From: Syngnathus acus
Taxonomy: Eukaryota; Chordata; Actinopteri; Syngnathiformes; Syngnathidae
DNA: 64,000 bases
NCBI RefSeq assembly: GCF_901709675.1
Contig: NC_051095.1
Span: 9,513,956-9,577,955 of the forward strand
Direction of reading: 5' to 3'
In this document: positions 54,258 through 63,958 of the stretch, one piece after another
Layout: every line of letters starts with the position of its first letter
Position numbering within the stretch: position 1 is the stretch's first letter
Made by a program: the position numbers and the translations under genes
Notes under the pieces: model-generated
What the model was told of the DNA's origin: nothing
What the model saw: the letters and a program-made list of their open reading frames with translations, nothing else
Database searches by the model: none

Positions 54258-54960
54258 AGGCCTTGACATCCCCCCCCACCCACTCCTTTTTTTTTTTTGA
54301 GTTTGGCCTCATTTTGGACGAGGACGCACAATGTGGCGCCACCAATGGAGGACATTTGTTTTGTTTTTATTGTTGCAATGACAACTTGACAGTGTACTGC
54401 AATTCAAGACCAGCCTGAAAAGCATTGAAGTTGTTTTATGTCCTCTTCTCCTTTCCTAATGTGACCTCATCAAAATGGTGGGCCTGCTGCTCTTTTATGC
54501 CAGAGCACATGAGACATCTTAATGTGATCCTACAACTTTATTTATTCACTTGAGATTAGTCACAAACTGAGCTTCTAGTATATGATTACAAATTTAAATA
54601 TTGTCAGAACTAGGAGGCGATGTATGCAGTTTATACTTTATTTTTTGTATATACTCTTAAAAGTCCTCAATTCACTCCTCGCTGTACAAATGTCATTTCT
54701 GCTTTTTCCAGAATAAGCATAAATGTGTCGTTCCTTTATGCTGTTGGAATTCATGATGGATGTCATTAAGTGGGAAGCTGCACTGATTTCCAATGCATTA
54801 TAATTCAACCTTTTTTCCCAATGCATTTAGCACACTTGTCCTAATACATGTGCCCTAACTTTTCTTCTCCCATGTCTCCGTCTGCCTACAGATGAACTAC
54901 ATTTTTATCGCGTGATGAGCTCTTAACGATTATGAAATAAAATGTTAACCGAATCGTCAT
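54258..54960 (+). other. tmem33: TMEM33 3' untranslated region
   Basis: Non-coding sequence after the stop, ending near an AATAAA at 54936-54941. Confidence 0.6.
54936..54941 (+). terminator. Polyadenylation signal of TMEM33 (AATAAA)
   Basis: Canonical hexamer about 680 bp after the stop codon, on the gene strand. Confidence 0.6.
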
Positions 54961-55049
54961 ATTTATTTTGTGCTGAACTAATGTGCAAACTGCATTTCGT
55001 GATGAAACCCGCGAATGCCTCTTTCAGTTTACTCAAAATGTTAGTTTAA

Positions 55050-55240
55050 CCGAAAGCGGTGCCGCGCTCAGGGAATCATTTGGTAATCTTAAGACCCCAT
55101 TTCAACCCCTTACACTGAGTGCCAAGCAGGGAAGAAATGGGTACCATTTTTATAGTCTCCGGTATGACCCGGCCGGGGTTTGAACCCACAACCTTCCAAT
55201 CTCAGGGCGGACACTCTACCACTAGGCCACTGAGCTGGTA
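55050..55240 (-). mobile_element. tRNA-derived SINE
   Basis: On the minus strand: A box TGGCCTAGTGGTAGAGTG, then AGGTTGTGGGTTCAAACCCC containing a perfect B box (GGTTCAAACCC), followed by a non-tRNA body (AAAAATGGTACCCATTTCTT). RNA polymerase III promoter spacing is tRNA-like. The 3' limit is approximate. Confidence 0.85.
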
Positions 55241-55245
55241 GAGAA

Positions 55246-55560
55246 CAAAGACGAAAATGACGTAACTTTCCGTTCATGAACGAGTCGTGAATTGCATTTC
55301 CTGTTCACCAACTGAACAGATCTGTGAGTGAGTGATTTGCATTTCCAGTTCATTTCCGAATGACGTCAAACAGCCAATCAGAAAGTGGGGGTGAGGGCGG
55401 GTGTGTCACTTTTCACTTGCGGTTAAGCTTTGACCATGAATGAATAAATAAATAAGAAAGTGTAGCGAACGATTCGGTGAACGATTCTTTTGAACAAATT
55501 TTTTGAGTGAACCAATTCTAAAGATTCAGTTCACTTGAGAACTGGAATGCACATCACTAG
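55246..55560. mobile_element. Dispersed element with GAACGATTC motifs, left of the telomere-like array
   Basis: Repeated GTTCATGAACGA, GAACGATTCGGTGAACGATT and GTTCACTTGAGAACTGG palindromic words ending ATGCACATCACTAGT, a common non-autonomous fish repeat. Related words (TTCTTTTGAACGAATCGTTC) reappear on the other side of the array at 61757-61776. Its last 32 bp are duplicated inside the array at 56628-56659. Confidence 0.6.
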
Positions 55561-55570
55561 TACAAAAGAG

Positions 55571-55800
55571 TGCAGACGGCCAAGGTCTGCCAGATCGAAA
55601 TAACCGACTGGTTAGTGACACGCGCTTTTGCTCGGTAAGACCCTGGTTCGATCCCAGGTATATGTGAGCATATACCAGAATGTGCTTTTCGAGTTGAAAC
55701 CCTCGCTTTATAGGCAAACAAATGCAAGTATTTATGTGTAAATACATGAGGTGGCCCCGCCCCCAAGTTGGCGGAGCAAACAAATGGGGGCCGGGTGAAT
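55571..55800 (+). repeat. Array core copy 1 (tRNA-like, hairpin-rich)
   Basis: Hairpin GCAGAC/GTCTGC (55572-55590); tRNA-like GACTGGTTAGTGACACGCGC; T-arm CCTGG-TTCGATC-CCAGG with B box GGTTCGATCCC (55645-55655); hairpin GGTATATG-TGAG-CATATACC (55657-55676); hairpin GTATTTA-TGTG-TAAATAC (55728-55745); CCGCC/GGCGG stem (55757-55774). The acceptor-stem and anticodon-stem pairing of a real tRNA is not seen. Confidence 0.85.
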
Positions 55801-56669
55801 TAGGGTTTCAAAGTAGGTTTAGGGTTTCGAAGTAGGGTTAGGGTTTCAAAGTGGAGTTAGGGTTTGGGTTAGAATTAGGGTTAGGGTTTAGGCTTAGGGT
55901 TTCAAAGTAGGGTTGGGTTTAGGGTGAGACTTTAGGGTTTGGGTTAAAGGTTAGGGTTAGGGTTTAGGGTTACGGTTAGGGTTTCAAAGGTGGGTAAGGG
56001 TTAGGGTTTAGGGTTTCAAAGTAGGGTTAGGGTTAGAGGGTTAGGGTTAGAGCTAGGGTTAGAGTTAGGTTTAGGGTTAGAGTTAGGGTTAGGGTTAGGG
56101 TTAGGGTTTAGGGTTACGGTTAGGGTTTCAAAGGTGGGTAAGGGTTAGAGTTAAGGTTAGGGTTTAGGGTTTCAAAGTAGGGTTAGAGCTAGGGTTAGAG
56201 TTAGGTTTAGGGTTAGAGTTAGGGTTAGGGTTTAGGGTTACGGTTAGGGTTTCAAAGTAGGGTTGGGTTTAGGGTGAGACTTTAGGGTTAGAGTTAGAGT
56301 TAGGGTTAGGGTTAGGGTTTAGGGTTACGGTTAGGGTTTCAAAGGTGGGTAAGGGTTAGAGTTAAGGTTAGGGTTTAGGGTTTCAAAGTAGGGTTAGGGT
56401 TAGAGGGTTAGGGTTAGAGCTAGGGTTAGGGCTCTAGCCCTAGGGTTAGAGCTAGGGTTAGAGTTAGGTTTAGGGTTAGAGTTAGGGTTAGGGTTAGGGT
56501 TAGGGTTAGGGTTAGGGTTTCAAAGGTGGGTAAGGGTTAGAGTTAGGGTTAGGGTTTCAAAGTAGGGTTGGGTTTAGGGTGAGACTTTAGGGTTAGAGTT
56601 AGGGTTAGGGTTAGGGTTTAGGGTTACGTTCACTTGAGAACTGGAATGCACATCACTAGTACAAAAGAG

Positions 56670-56899
56670 TGCAGACGGCCAAGGTCTGCCAGATCGAAAT
56701 AACCGACTGGTTAGTGACACGCGCTTTTGCTCGGTAAGACCCTGGTTCGATCCCAGGTATATGTGAGCATATACCAGAATGTGCTTTTCGAGTTGAAACC
56801 CTCGCTTTATAGGCAAACAAATGCAAGTATTTATGTGTAAATACATGAGGTGGCCCCGCCCCCAAGTTGGCGGAGCAAACAAATGGGGGCCGGGTGAAT
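56670..56899 (+). repeat. Array core copy 2
   Basis: Apparently identical to copy 1, with the same 32-bp GTTCACTTGAGAACTGGAAT... lead-in at 56628-56659. Confidence 0.85.
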
Positions 56900-57574
56900 T
56901 AGGGTTTCAAAGTAGGTTTAGGGTTTCGAAGTAGGGTTAGGGTTTCAAAGTGGAGTTAGGGTTTGGGTTAGAATTAGGGTTAGGGTTTAGGCTTAGGGTT
57001 TCAAAGTAGGGTTGGGTTTAGGGTGAGACTTTAGGGTTTGGGTTAAAGGTTAGGGTTAGGGTTTAGGGTTACGGTTAGGGTTTCAAAGGTGGGTAAGGGT
57101 TAGAGTTAAGGTTAGGGTTTAGGGTTTCAAAGTAGGGTTAGGGTTAGAGGGTTAGGGTTAGAGCTAGGGTTAGAGTTAGGTTTAGGGTTAGAGTTAGGGT
57201 TAGGGTTAGGGTTTAGGGTTACGGTTAGGGTTAGGGTTTCAAAGGTGGGTAAGGGTTAGAGTTAAGGTTAGGGTTTAGGGTTTCAAAGTAGGGTTAGAGC
57301 TAGGGTTAGAGTTAGGTTTAGGGTTAGGGTTTAGGGTTACGGTTAGGGTTTCAAAGTAGGGTTGGGTTTAGGGTGAGACTTTAGGGTTAGAGTTAGAGTT
57401 AGGGTTAGGGTTTAGGGTTACGGTTAGGGTTTCAAAGGTGGGTAAGGGTTAGAGTTAAGGTTAGGGTTTAGGGTTTCAAAGTAGGGTTAGGGTTAGAGGG
57501 TTAGGGTTAGAGCTAGGGTTAGGGCTCTAGCCCTAGGGTTAGAGCTAGGGTTAGAGTTAGGTTTAGGGTTAGAG

Positions 57575-57607
<33 letters not shown>

Positions 57608-58083
57608 TCAAAGGTGGGTAAGGGTTAGAGTTAGGGTTAGGGTTTCAAAGTAGGGTTGGTTTAGGGTGAGACTTTAGGGTTAGAGTTAGAGTTAGGGTTA
57701 GGGTTAGGGTTTAGGGTTACGGTTAGGGTTAGGATTTCAAAGGTGGGTAAGGGTTAGGGTTAGGGTTAGGGTTAGGGGTTAGGGTTAGGGTTAGGGTTAG
57801 GGTTAGGGTTAGGGTTTCAAAGGTGGGTAAGGGTTAGAGTTAAGGTTAGGGTTTCAAAGTAGGGTTGGGTTTAGGGTGAGACTTTAGGGTTAGAGTTAGA
57901 GTTAGGGTTAGGGTTAGGGTTTAGGGTTACGGTTAGGGTTTCAAAGGTGGGTAAGGGTTAGAGTTAAGGTTAGGGTTTAGGGTTTCAAAGTAGGGTTAGG
58001 GTTAGAGGGTTAGGGTTAGAGCTAGGGTTAGGGCTCTAGCCCTAGGGTTAGAGCTAGGGTTAGAGTTAGGTTTAGGGTTAGAG

Positions 58084-58116
<33 letters not shown>

Positions 58117-58450
58117 TCAAAGGTGGGTAAGGGTTAGAGTTAAGGTTAGGGTTTCAAAGTAGGGTTGGGTTTAGGGTGAGACTTTAGGGTTAGAGTTAGA
58201 GTTAGGGTTAGGGTTTAGGGTTACGGTTAGGGTTAGGATTTCAAAGGTGGGTAAGGGTTAGAGTTAAGGTTAGGGTTTAGGGTTTCAAAGTAGGGTTAGG
58301 GTTAGAGGGTTAGGGTTAGAGCTAGGGTTAGGGCTCTAGCCCTAGGGTTAGGGTTAGGGTTAGAGCTAGGGTTAGGGTTAGGGTTAGAGCTAGGGTTAAC
58401 CCTAAGCCTAACTCTAACCCTAAACCTAACCCTAACCCCCCCCCAGACAG

Positions 58451-58680
58451 TGCAGACGGCCAAGGTCTGCCAGATCGAAATAACCGACTGGTTAGTGACA
58501 CGCGCTTTTGCTCGGTAAGACCCTGGTTCGATCCCAGGTATATGTGAGCATATACCAGAATGTGCTTTTCGAGTTGAAACCCTCGCTTTATAGGCAAACA
58601 AATGCAAGTATTTATGTGTAAATACATGAGGTGGCCCCGCCCCCAAGTTGGCGGAGCAAACAAATGGGGGCCGGGTGAAT
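58451..58680 (+). repeat. Array core copy 3
   Basis: Apparently identical to copy 1 but preceded by CCCTAA repeats, a C run and AGACAG instead of the dispersed-element tail. Confidence 0.85.
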
Positions 58681-59826
58681 TAGGGTTTCAAAGTAGGTTT
58701 AGGGTTTCGAAGTAGGGTTAGGGTTTCAAAGTGGAGTTAGGGTTTGGGTTAGAATTAGGGTTTAGGCTTAGGGTTTCAAAGTAGGGTTGGGTTTAGGGTG
58801 AGACTTTAGGGTTTGGGTTAAAGGTTAGGGTTAGGGTTTAGGGTTACGGTTAGGGTTTCAAAGGTGGGTAAGGGTTAGAGTTAAGGTTAGGGTTTAGGGT
58901 TTCAAAGTAGGGTTAGGGTTAGAGGGTTAGGGTTAGAGCTAGGGTTAGAGTTAGGTTTAGGGTTAGAGTTAGGGTTAGGGTTAGGATTAGGGTTAGGGTT
59001 AGGGTTAGGGTTTAGGGTTACGGTTAGGGTTTCAAAGGTGGGTAAGGGTTAGAGTTAAGGTTAGGGTTTAGGGTTTCAAAGTAGGGTTAGGGTTAGAGCT
59101 AGGGTTAGAGTTAGGTTTAGGGTTAGAGTTAGGGTTAGGGTTTAGGGTTACGGTTAGGGTTTCAAAGTAGGGTTGGGTTTAGGGTGAGACTTTAGGGTTA
59201 GAGTTAGAGTTAGGGTTAGGGTTTAGGGTTACGGTTAGGGTTTCAAAGGTGGGTAAGGGTTAGAGTTAAGGTTAGGGTTTAGGGTTTCAAAGTAGGGTTA
59301 GGGTTAGAGGGTTAGGGTTAGAGCTAGGGTTAGGGCTCTAGCCCTAGGTTAGGGTTAGGGTTAGGGTTAGGGTTAGGGTTAGGGTTAGGGTTAGAGCTAG
59401 GGTTAGGGCTCTAGCCCTAGGGTTAGAGCTAGGGTTAGAGTTAGGTTTAGGGTTAGAGTTAGGGTTAGGGTTTAGGGTTAGGGTTTCAAAGGTGGGTAAG
59501 GGTTAGAGTTAAGGTTAGGGTTTCAAAGTAGGGTTGGGTTTAGGGTGAGACTTTAGGGTTAGAGTTAGAGTTAGGGTTAGGGTTAGGGTTTAGGGTTACG
59601 GTTAGGGTTAGGATTTCAAAGGTGGGTAAGGGTTAGAGTTAAGGTTAGGGTTTAGGGTTTCAAAGTAGGGTTAGGGTTAGAGGGTTAGGGTTAGAGCTAG
59701 GGTTAGGGCTCTAGCCCTAGGGTTAGGGTTAGGGTTAGAGCTAGGGTTAGGGTTAGGGTTAGAGCTAGGGTTAACCCTAAGCCTAACTCTAACCCTAAAC
59801 CTAACCCTAACCCCACCCCCAGACAG

Positions 59827-60056
59827 TGCAGACGGCCAAGGTCTGCCAGATCGAAATAACCGACTGGTTAGTGACACGCGCTTTTGCTCGGTAAGACCCT
59901 GGTTCGATCCCAGGTATATGTGAGCATATACCAGAATGTGCTTTTCGAGTTGAAACCCTCGCTTTATAGGCAAACAAATGCAAGTATTTATGTGTAAATA
60001 CATGAGGTGGCCCCGCCCCCAAGTTGGCGGAGCAAACAAATGGGGGCCGGGTGAAT
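59827..60056 (+). repeat. Array core copy 4
   Basis: Apparently identical to copies 1-3, with the same CCCTAA/C-run/AGACAG lead-in as copy 3. Confidence 0.85.
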
Positions 60057-60785
60057 TAGGGTTTCAAAGTAGGTTTAGGGTTTCGAAGTAGGGTTAGGGT
60101 TTCAAAGTGGAGTTAGGGTTTGCGTTAGAATTAGGGTTTAGGCTTAGGGTTTCAAAGTAGGGTTGGGTTTAGGGTGAGACTTTAGGGTTTGGGTTAAAGG
60201 TTAGGGTTAGGGTTTAGGGTTACGGTTAGGGTTTCAAAGGTGGGTAAGGGTTAGAGTTAAGGTTAGGGTTTAGGGTTTCAAAGTAGGGTTAGGGTTAGAG
60301 GGTTAGGGTTAGAGCTAGGGTTAGAGTTAGGTTTAGGGTTAGAGTTAGGGTTAGGGTTAGGATTAGGGTTAGGGTTAGGGTTAGGGTTTAGGGTTACGGT
60401 TAGGGTTAGGGTTTCAAAGGTGGGTAAGGGTTAGAGTTAAGGTTAGGGTTTAGGGTTTCAAAGTAGGGTTAGGGTTAGAGCTAGGGTTAGAGTTAGGTTT
60501 AGGGTTAGAGTTAGGGTTAGGGTTTAGGGTTACGGTTAGGGTTTCAAAGTAGGGTTGGGTTTAGGGTGAGACTTTAGGGTTAGAGTTAGAGTTAGGGTTA
60601 GGGTTAGGGTTTAGGGTTACGGTTAGGGTTTCAAAGGTGGGTAAGGGTTAGAGTTAAGGTTAGGGTTTAGGGTTTCAAAGTAGGGTTAGGGTTAGAGGAT
60701 TAGGGTTAGAGCTAGGGTTAGGGCTCTAGCCCTAGGGTTAGAGCTAGGGTTAGAGTTAGGTTTAGGGTTAGAGTTAGAGTTAGGG

Positions 60786-60818
<33 letters not shown>

Positions 60819-61282
60819 TCAAAGGTGGGTAAGGGTTAGAGTTAAGGTTAGGGTTTCAAAGTAGGGTTGGGTTTAGGGTGAGACTTTAGGGTTAGAGTTA
60901 GAGTTAGGGTTAGGGTTAGGGTTTAGGGTTACGGTTAGGGTTAGGATTTCAAAGGTGGGTAAGGGTTAGGGTTAGGGTTAGGGTTAGGGTTAGGGTTAGG
61001 GTTAGGGTTAGGGTTTCAAAGGTGGGTAAGGGTTAGAGTTAAGGTTAGGGTTTCAAAGTAGGGTTGGGTTTAGGGTGAGACTTTAGGGTTAGAGTTAGAG
61101 TTAGGGTTAGGGTTTAGGGTTACGGTTAGGGTTTCAAAGGTGGGTAAGGGTTAGAGTTAAGGTTAGGGTTTAGGGTTTCAAAGTAGGGTTAGGGTTAGAG
61201 GGTTAGGGTTAGAGCTAGGGTTAGGGCTCTAGCCCTAGGGTTAGAGCTAGGGTTAGAGTTAGGTTTAGGGTTAGAGTTAGGG

Positions 61283-61315
<33 letters not shown>

Positions 61316-61660
61316 TCAAAGGTGGGTAAGGGTTAGAGTTAAGGTTAGGGTTTCAAAGTAGGGTTGGGTTTAGGGTGAGACTTTAGGGTTAGAGTTAGAG
61401 TTAGGGTTAGGGTTAGGGTTAGGGTTTAGGGTTACGGTTAGGGTTAGGATTTCAAAGGTGGGTAAGGGTTAGAGTTAAGGTTAGGGTTTAGGGTTTCAAA
61501 GTAGGGTTAGGGTTAGAGGGTTAGGGTTAGAGCTAGGGTTAGGGCTCTAGCCCTAGGGTTAGGGTTAGGGTTAGAGCTAGGGTTAGGGTTAGAGCTAGGG
61601 TTAACCCTAAGCCTAACTCTAACCCTAAACCTAACCCTAACCCTAACCCTAACCCCCCCC

Positions 61661-61829
61661 AGGAAGACAGGGAAAAAAACAGTTGGAGTCTAGGACTCAC
61701 CGTTCTCAAAATAAGGGGGGGAACATATCCTCACGGGGCAACCTGAAAAGATACGTTCTTTTGAACGAATCGTTCACTCACGAGCCAACACTCGCGGCCA
61801 ATGATTGTATAGGTTATTGGGGGTGCGAC
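61661..61829. mobile_element. Right flank of the array with related dispersed-element words
   Basis: After AGGAAGACAGGGAAAAAAAC the sequence carries TTCTTTTGAACGAATCGTTC and ACTCACGAGCC, matching the element family on the left flank (55246-55560). Either the array sits inside one element, or two copies flank it. Confidence 0.45.
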
Positions 61830-61843
61830 GTTGCCATGGTAGC
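61830..61843 (+). promoter_or_regulatory. Candidate RFX X-box of BBS7
   Basis: GTTGCCATGGTAGC matches the palindromic X-box GTTGCCATGGYAAC at all but one position and lies about 360 bp upstream of the BBS7 ATG. RFX factors drive many ciliary and BBS genes through this site. Confidence 0.65.
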
Positions 61844-62204
61844 TGGTTTAATCGTAATGCCTCGTCTCGGTTTCGACTTGAATGCCGTTCGTGTTTCCAT
61901 TCACAACTTAGTATCGTCCTCATTTTACTTTAAATGCTACTCGTTGTCTTCTCGTGTGAACAGATCGCGGATGCTAAACTAGCTTGCTAGCCAACGTAAA
62001 CATGTCGAGTTTATCCTCCTGAGTGGATAATCCTCATCTCTTCTGACCTCACCGGTTAGCTGCGACAAGTGACTGGCGAATGGAACGACGGGTTGCCACT
62101 TTTGTGGCCGGATAAGCATCTAGTTTGACGGCGTGCGTCGTTATTATCCTCCTTTATTTATTATTTTAACGTGATCCGTTGTTATCCACATTTTCCAAAT
62201 AAAG

Positions 62205-62240
62205 ATGGAAATTAATTTAAATCGAGTTGACTATATCCAG
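62205..62240 (+). CDS. bbs7: BBS7 exon 1 (coding part)
   Basis: ATG at 62205 in [20 protein letters not shown], donor CAG|GTAAAT. Confidence 0.95.
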
Positions 62241-63958
62241 GTAAATCATCTTTCTATCTGCTTTATTAGTATTATGTGGATATTTAAGAACGTTAAACTA
62301 TTCTATGTGACACTGGTTGGTTCCTACAATTTGCAGGTTGGCGTAACAGCCCAAAAAACCATGAGGCTGCTGCCAGCACTTGGAAAAAAAGCCACTCAGA
62401 AGGTTTCCTCAATTGATACCTATCCATACCGAGCAATTTGTGTGAATCTCAATGCAATAAGCTTTAAACTGATGTGTTTTTTTTGTCATTGTTGCAGGTG
62501 GCTGTTGCTGACCAAGACGGCGTACTGACATGTTTTGGGATGAAGAAATGCGACGCAGTAGTGAGTCAACTTCGCTGGTGTATTTTGTCCATATTTTGTG
62601 GCTAATTTGTGGCCTATGTTTCACAGCCTGTCTTCAAAACACTCCCGGGGCAGAAAATATGCCGAATGGACCTTGGCGGAGCGGTGGGAACCCCGCAAGA
62701 GAAGATCTTTGTCTGCTCAGGCTCTCAAGTGCGAGGATTCACCAAGAAGGGGAAACAGTTCCTCACTTTTGACGCCAATCTTACCGAGAGCATCAATGCC
62801 ATGTAGGCAGCAACTCCATCAAGTATCTAGAATATGGCTGACTCATGGGACACGCATATGAGAACATTTGATCGGTCCTACCATGGATTAATTTATGCAG
62901 CCCCCCCCCCCCCCCGTAAAATAAACTGCATTTGTGATTGTAGTTTGTAGCTGAAATTAATATAACAGTTACTCACGCTCACTTACAATCCTTATTCAGA
63001 AAGTTTTATCGAAAATCGACACTGAAAATACCTGGTCCACCCACCTTGTCCTTTGTCCTACGCAGGCAGGTGTCTGGCGCTGACCTTTTTCTGTGCGCCA
63101 GCTACATCTACAACCATTACTGTGACTGCAAGGACCAGGACTACTTCCTGTCAGGAGACAAGATCAACGACATCATCTGTTTGTCTTCAGAGAACCTGGC
63201 TCGTACCATCCCTGTGCTGGCGTGTCAAGATCGTGTTCTCAGGGTGCTGCAGGTAGACAAGGTTATTTCTACTCCTGATTGTCCAACAGGATTTAGGTCA
63301 ATTAAACTTTGCCTTTTTTCTTTAAATGCATCAGGGATCTGAGCTGGCCTACGAGGTGGAAGTGCCCGGACAGCCATCTGTGCTAGAATGCTACAACAAA
63401 GATGGAGGCAACTCAGTCCCCTTTTGTTTTGATGACAAGATCCTTATGCTGTCATGTGAATCGCATGAATTTCATTCCCCTCTCAGGAGATGCCATTCTC
63501 TATGGAACAACGGATGGCAAAATTGGCTCAGTTCACATCGGCGAGGGTTCAGCGACAACCAAATGGGAGATTGACAACGACAAAAAGAAAGGAGGTACCG
63601 TACTGTGCTGTTTAGGTAACAGGTGGCATGTGCGGTTGTACCCAATAAAATGCACTGCGATAGGAATTCTCTGCCTCGACACCTACGACATCACTGGTGA
63701 CGGCGTGAGGGACCTCCTGGTGGGACGTGATGACGGGATGGTTGCCGTCTACGGCTTTGACAGCACCAACGAGCCCACGCAACGCTTTGAACATGTGAGC
63801 GGTCTTTAAATGTAGACTTGATCAGTCAGTCTCATGAAACCGACTTGTAATTTTCCTCCTTTGCCTGGCACAGGCTTTGTCAGAAAGCGTGACCTCCATT
63901 CAGGGAGGCTGTGTGGGAAAGGAGTCCTATGATGAGATCCTAACTGCCACCTATACAG
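62205..63958 (+). CDS. bbs7: BBS7 (BBSome subunit), 5' part; continues past window
   Basis: Subunit of the BBSome, the coat complex that sorts cargo in primary cilia; BBS7 pairs with BBS2. Nine exons: 62205-62240, 62337-62402, 62498-62560, 62627-62802, 63066-63252, 63335-63407, 63487-63594, 63664-63794, 63874-63958 (925 nt, 308 codons, phase 1 at the edge). [20 protein letters not shown] is the family N-terminus; [54 protein letters not shown] and [16 protein letters not shown] are highly conserved. This covers most of the N-terminal beta-propeller; coiled coil, ear and platform domains lie beyond the window. Eight of nine donors are GT; exon 6 appears to use GC. BBS2 and BBS1 are excluded by sequence. 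Confidence 0.97.
62337..62402 (+). CDS. bbs7: BBS7 exon 2
   Basis: Acceptor TTTGCAG, donor [29 protein letters not shown]. Confidence 0.96.
62498..62560 (+). CDS. bbs7: BBS7 exon 3
   Basis: Acceptor GTTGCAG, donor [29 protein letters not shown]. Confidence 0.96.
62627..62802 (+). CDS. bbs7: BBS7 exon 4
   Basis: Acceptor TTCACAG, donor [47 protein letters not shown]. Confidence 0.97.
63066..63252 (+). CDS. bbs7: BBS7 exon 5
   Basis: Acceptor CTACGCAG, donor [29 protein letters not shown] through [11 protein letters not shown]. Confidence 0.97.
63335..63407 (+). CDS. bbs7: BBS7 exon 6, apparent GC donor
   Basis: Acceptor [27 protein letters not shown]. The only donor giving the right frame is GGAG|GCAACT at 63407/63408, a GC-AG intron of 79 nt. 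GT sites downstream lead to a stop or the wrong phase. Confidence 0.8.
63487..63594 (+). CDS. bbs7: BBS7 exon 7
   Basis: Acceptor CCCTCTCAG, donor [43 protein letters not shown]. Confidence 0.93.
63664..63794 (+). CDS. bbs7: BBS7 exon 8
   Basis: Acceptor TGCGATAG, donor [45 protein letters not shown]. Confidence 0.97.
63874..63958 (+). CDS. bbs7: BBS7 exon 9 (last in window)
   Basis: Acceptor GGCACAG, donor [30 protein letters not shown]. The next exon lies beyond the right edge. Confidence 0.96.

Larger units (their letters stand above)
55561..61660 (+). repeat. 6-kb composite telomere-like satellite with embedded tRNA-like cores
   Basis: Dominated by TTAGGG and variants (TTAGAG, TTTAGGG, TTACGG, GGGTTTCAAAG), with the G-rich strand on top. 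Higher-order units are marked by four apparently identical ~230-bp cores starting at 55571, 56670, 58451 and 59827 (spacing 1099, 1781, 1376 bp; then 1.8 kb to the end). Recurrent words are TTTCAAAGGTGGGTAAGGG and GGGCTCTAGCCCTAGGG. Three blocks end in a switch to CCCTAA plus a C run (58395-58444, 59770-59820, 61600-61660). The array lies between TMEM33 and BBS7. It has no coding role I can support; long open frames arise only because the units are near-identical. Confidence 0.95.

Noticed and set aside
55595-55665. Functional tRNA genes in the array cores
   Set aside because: The T-arm and B box are good, but I cannot pair an acceptor stem or a proper anticodon stem, so I call it tRNA-like only.
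55526-60039. Recurring minus-strand open frames (MFAPPTWGRGHLMYLH...) identical in four places
   Set aside because: They are simply the reverse strand of the copied core; identity at the DNA level explains conservation, the frames run into telomere repeats, and no family is recognised.
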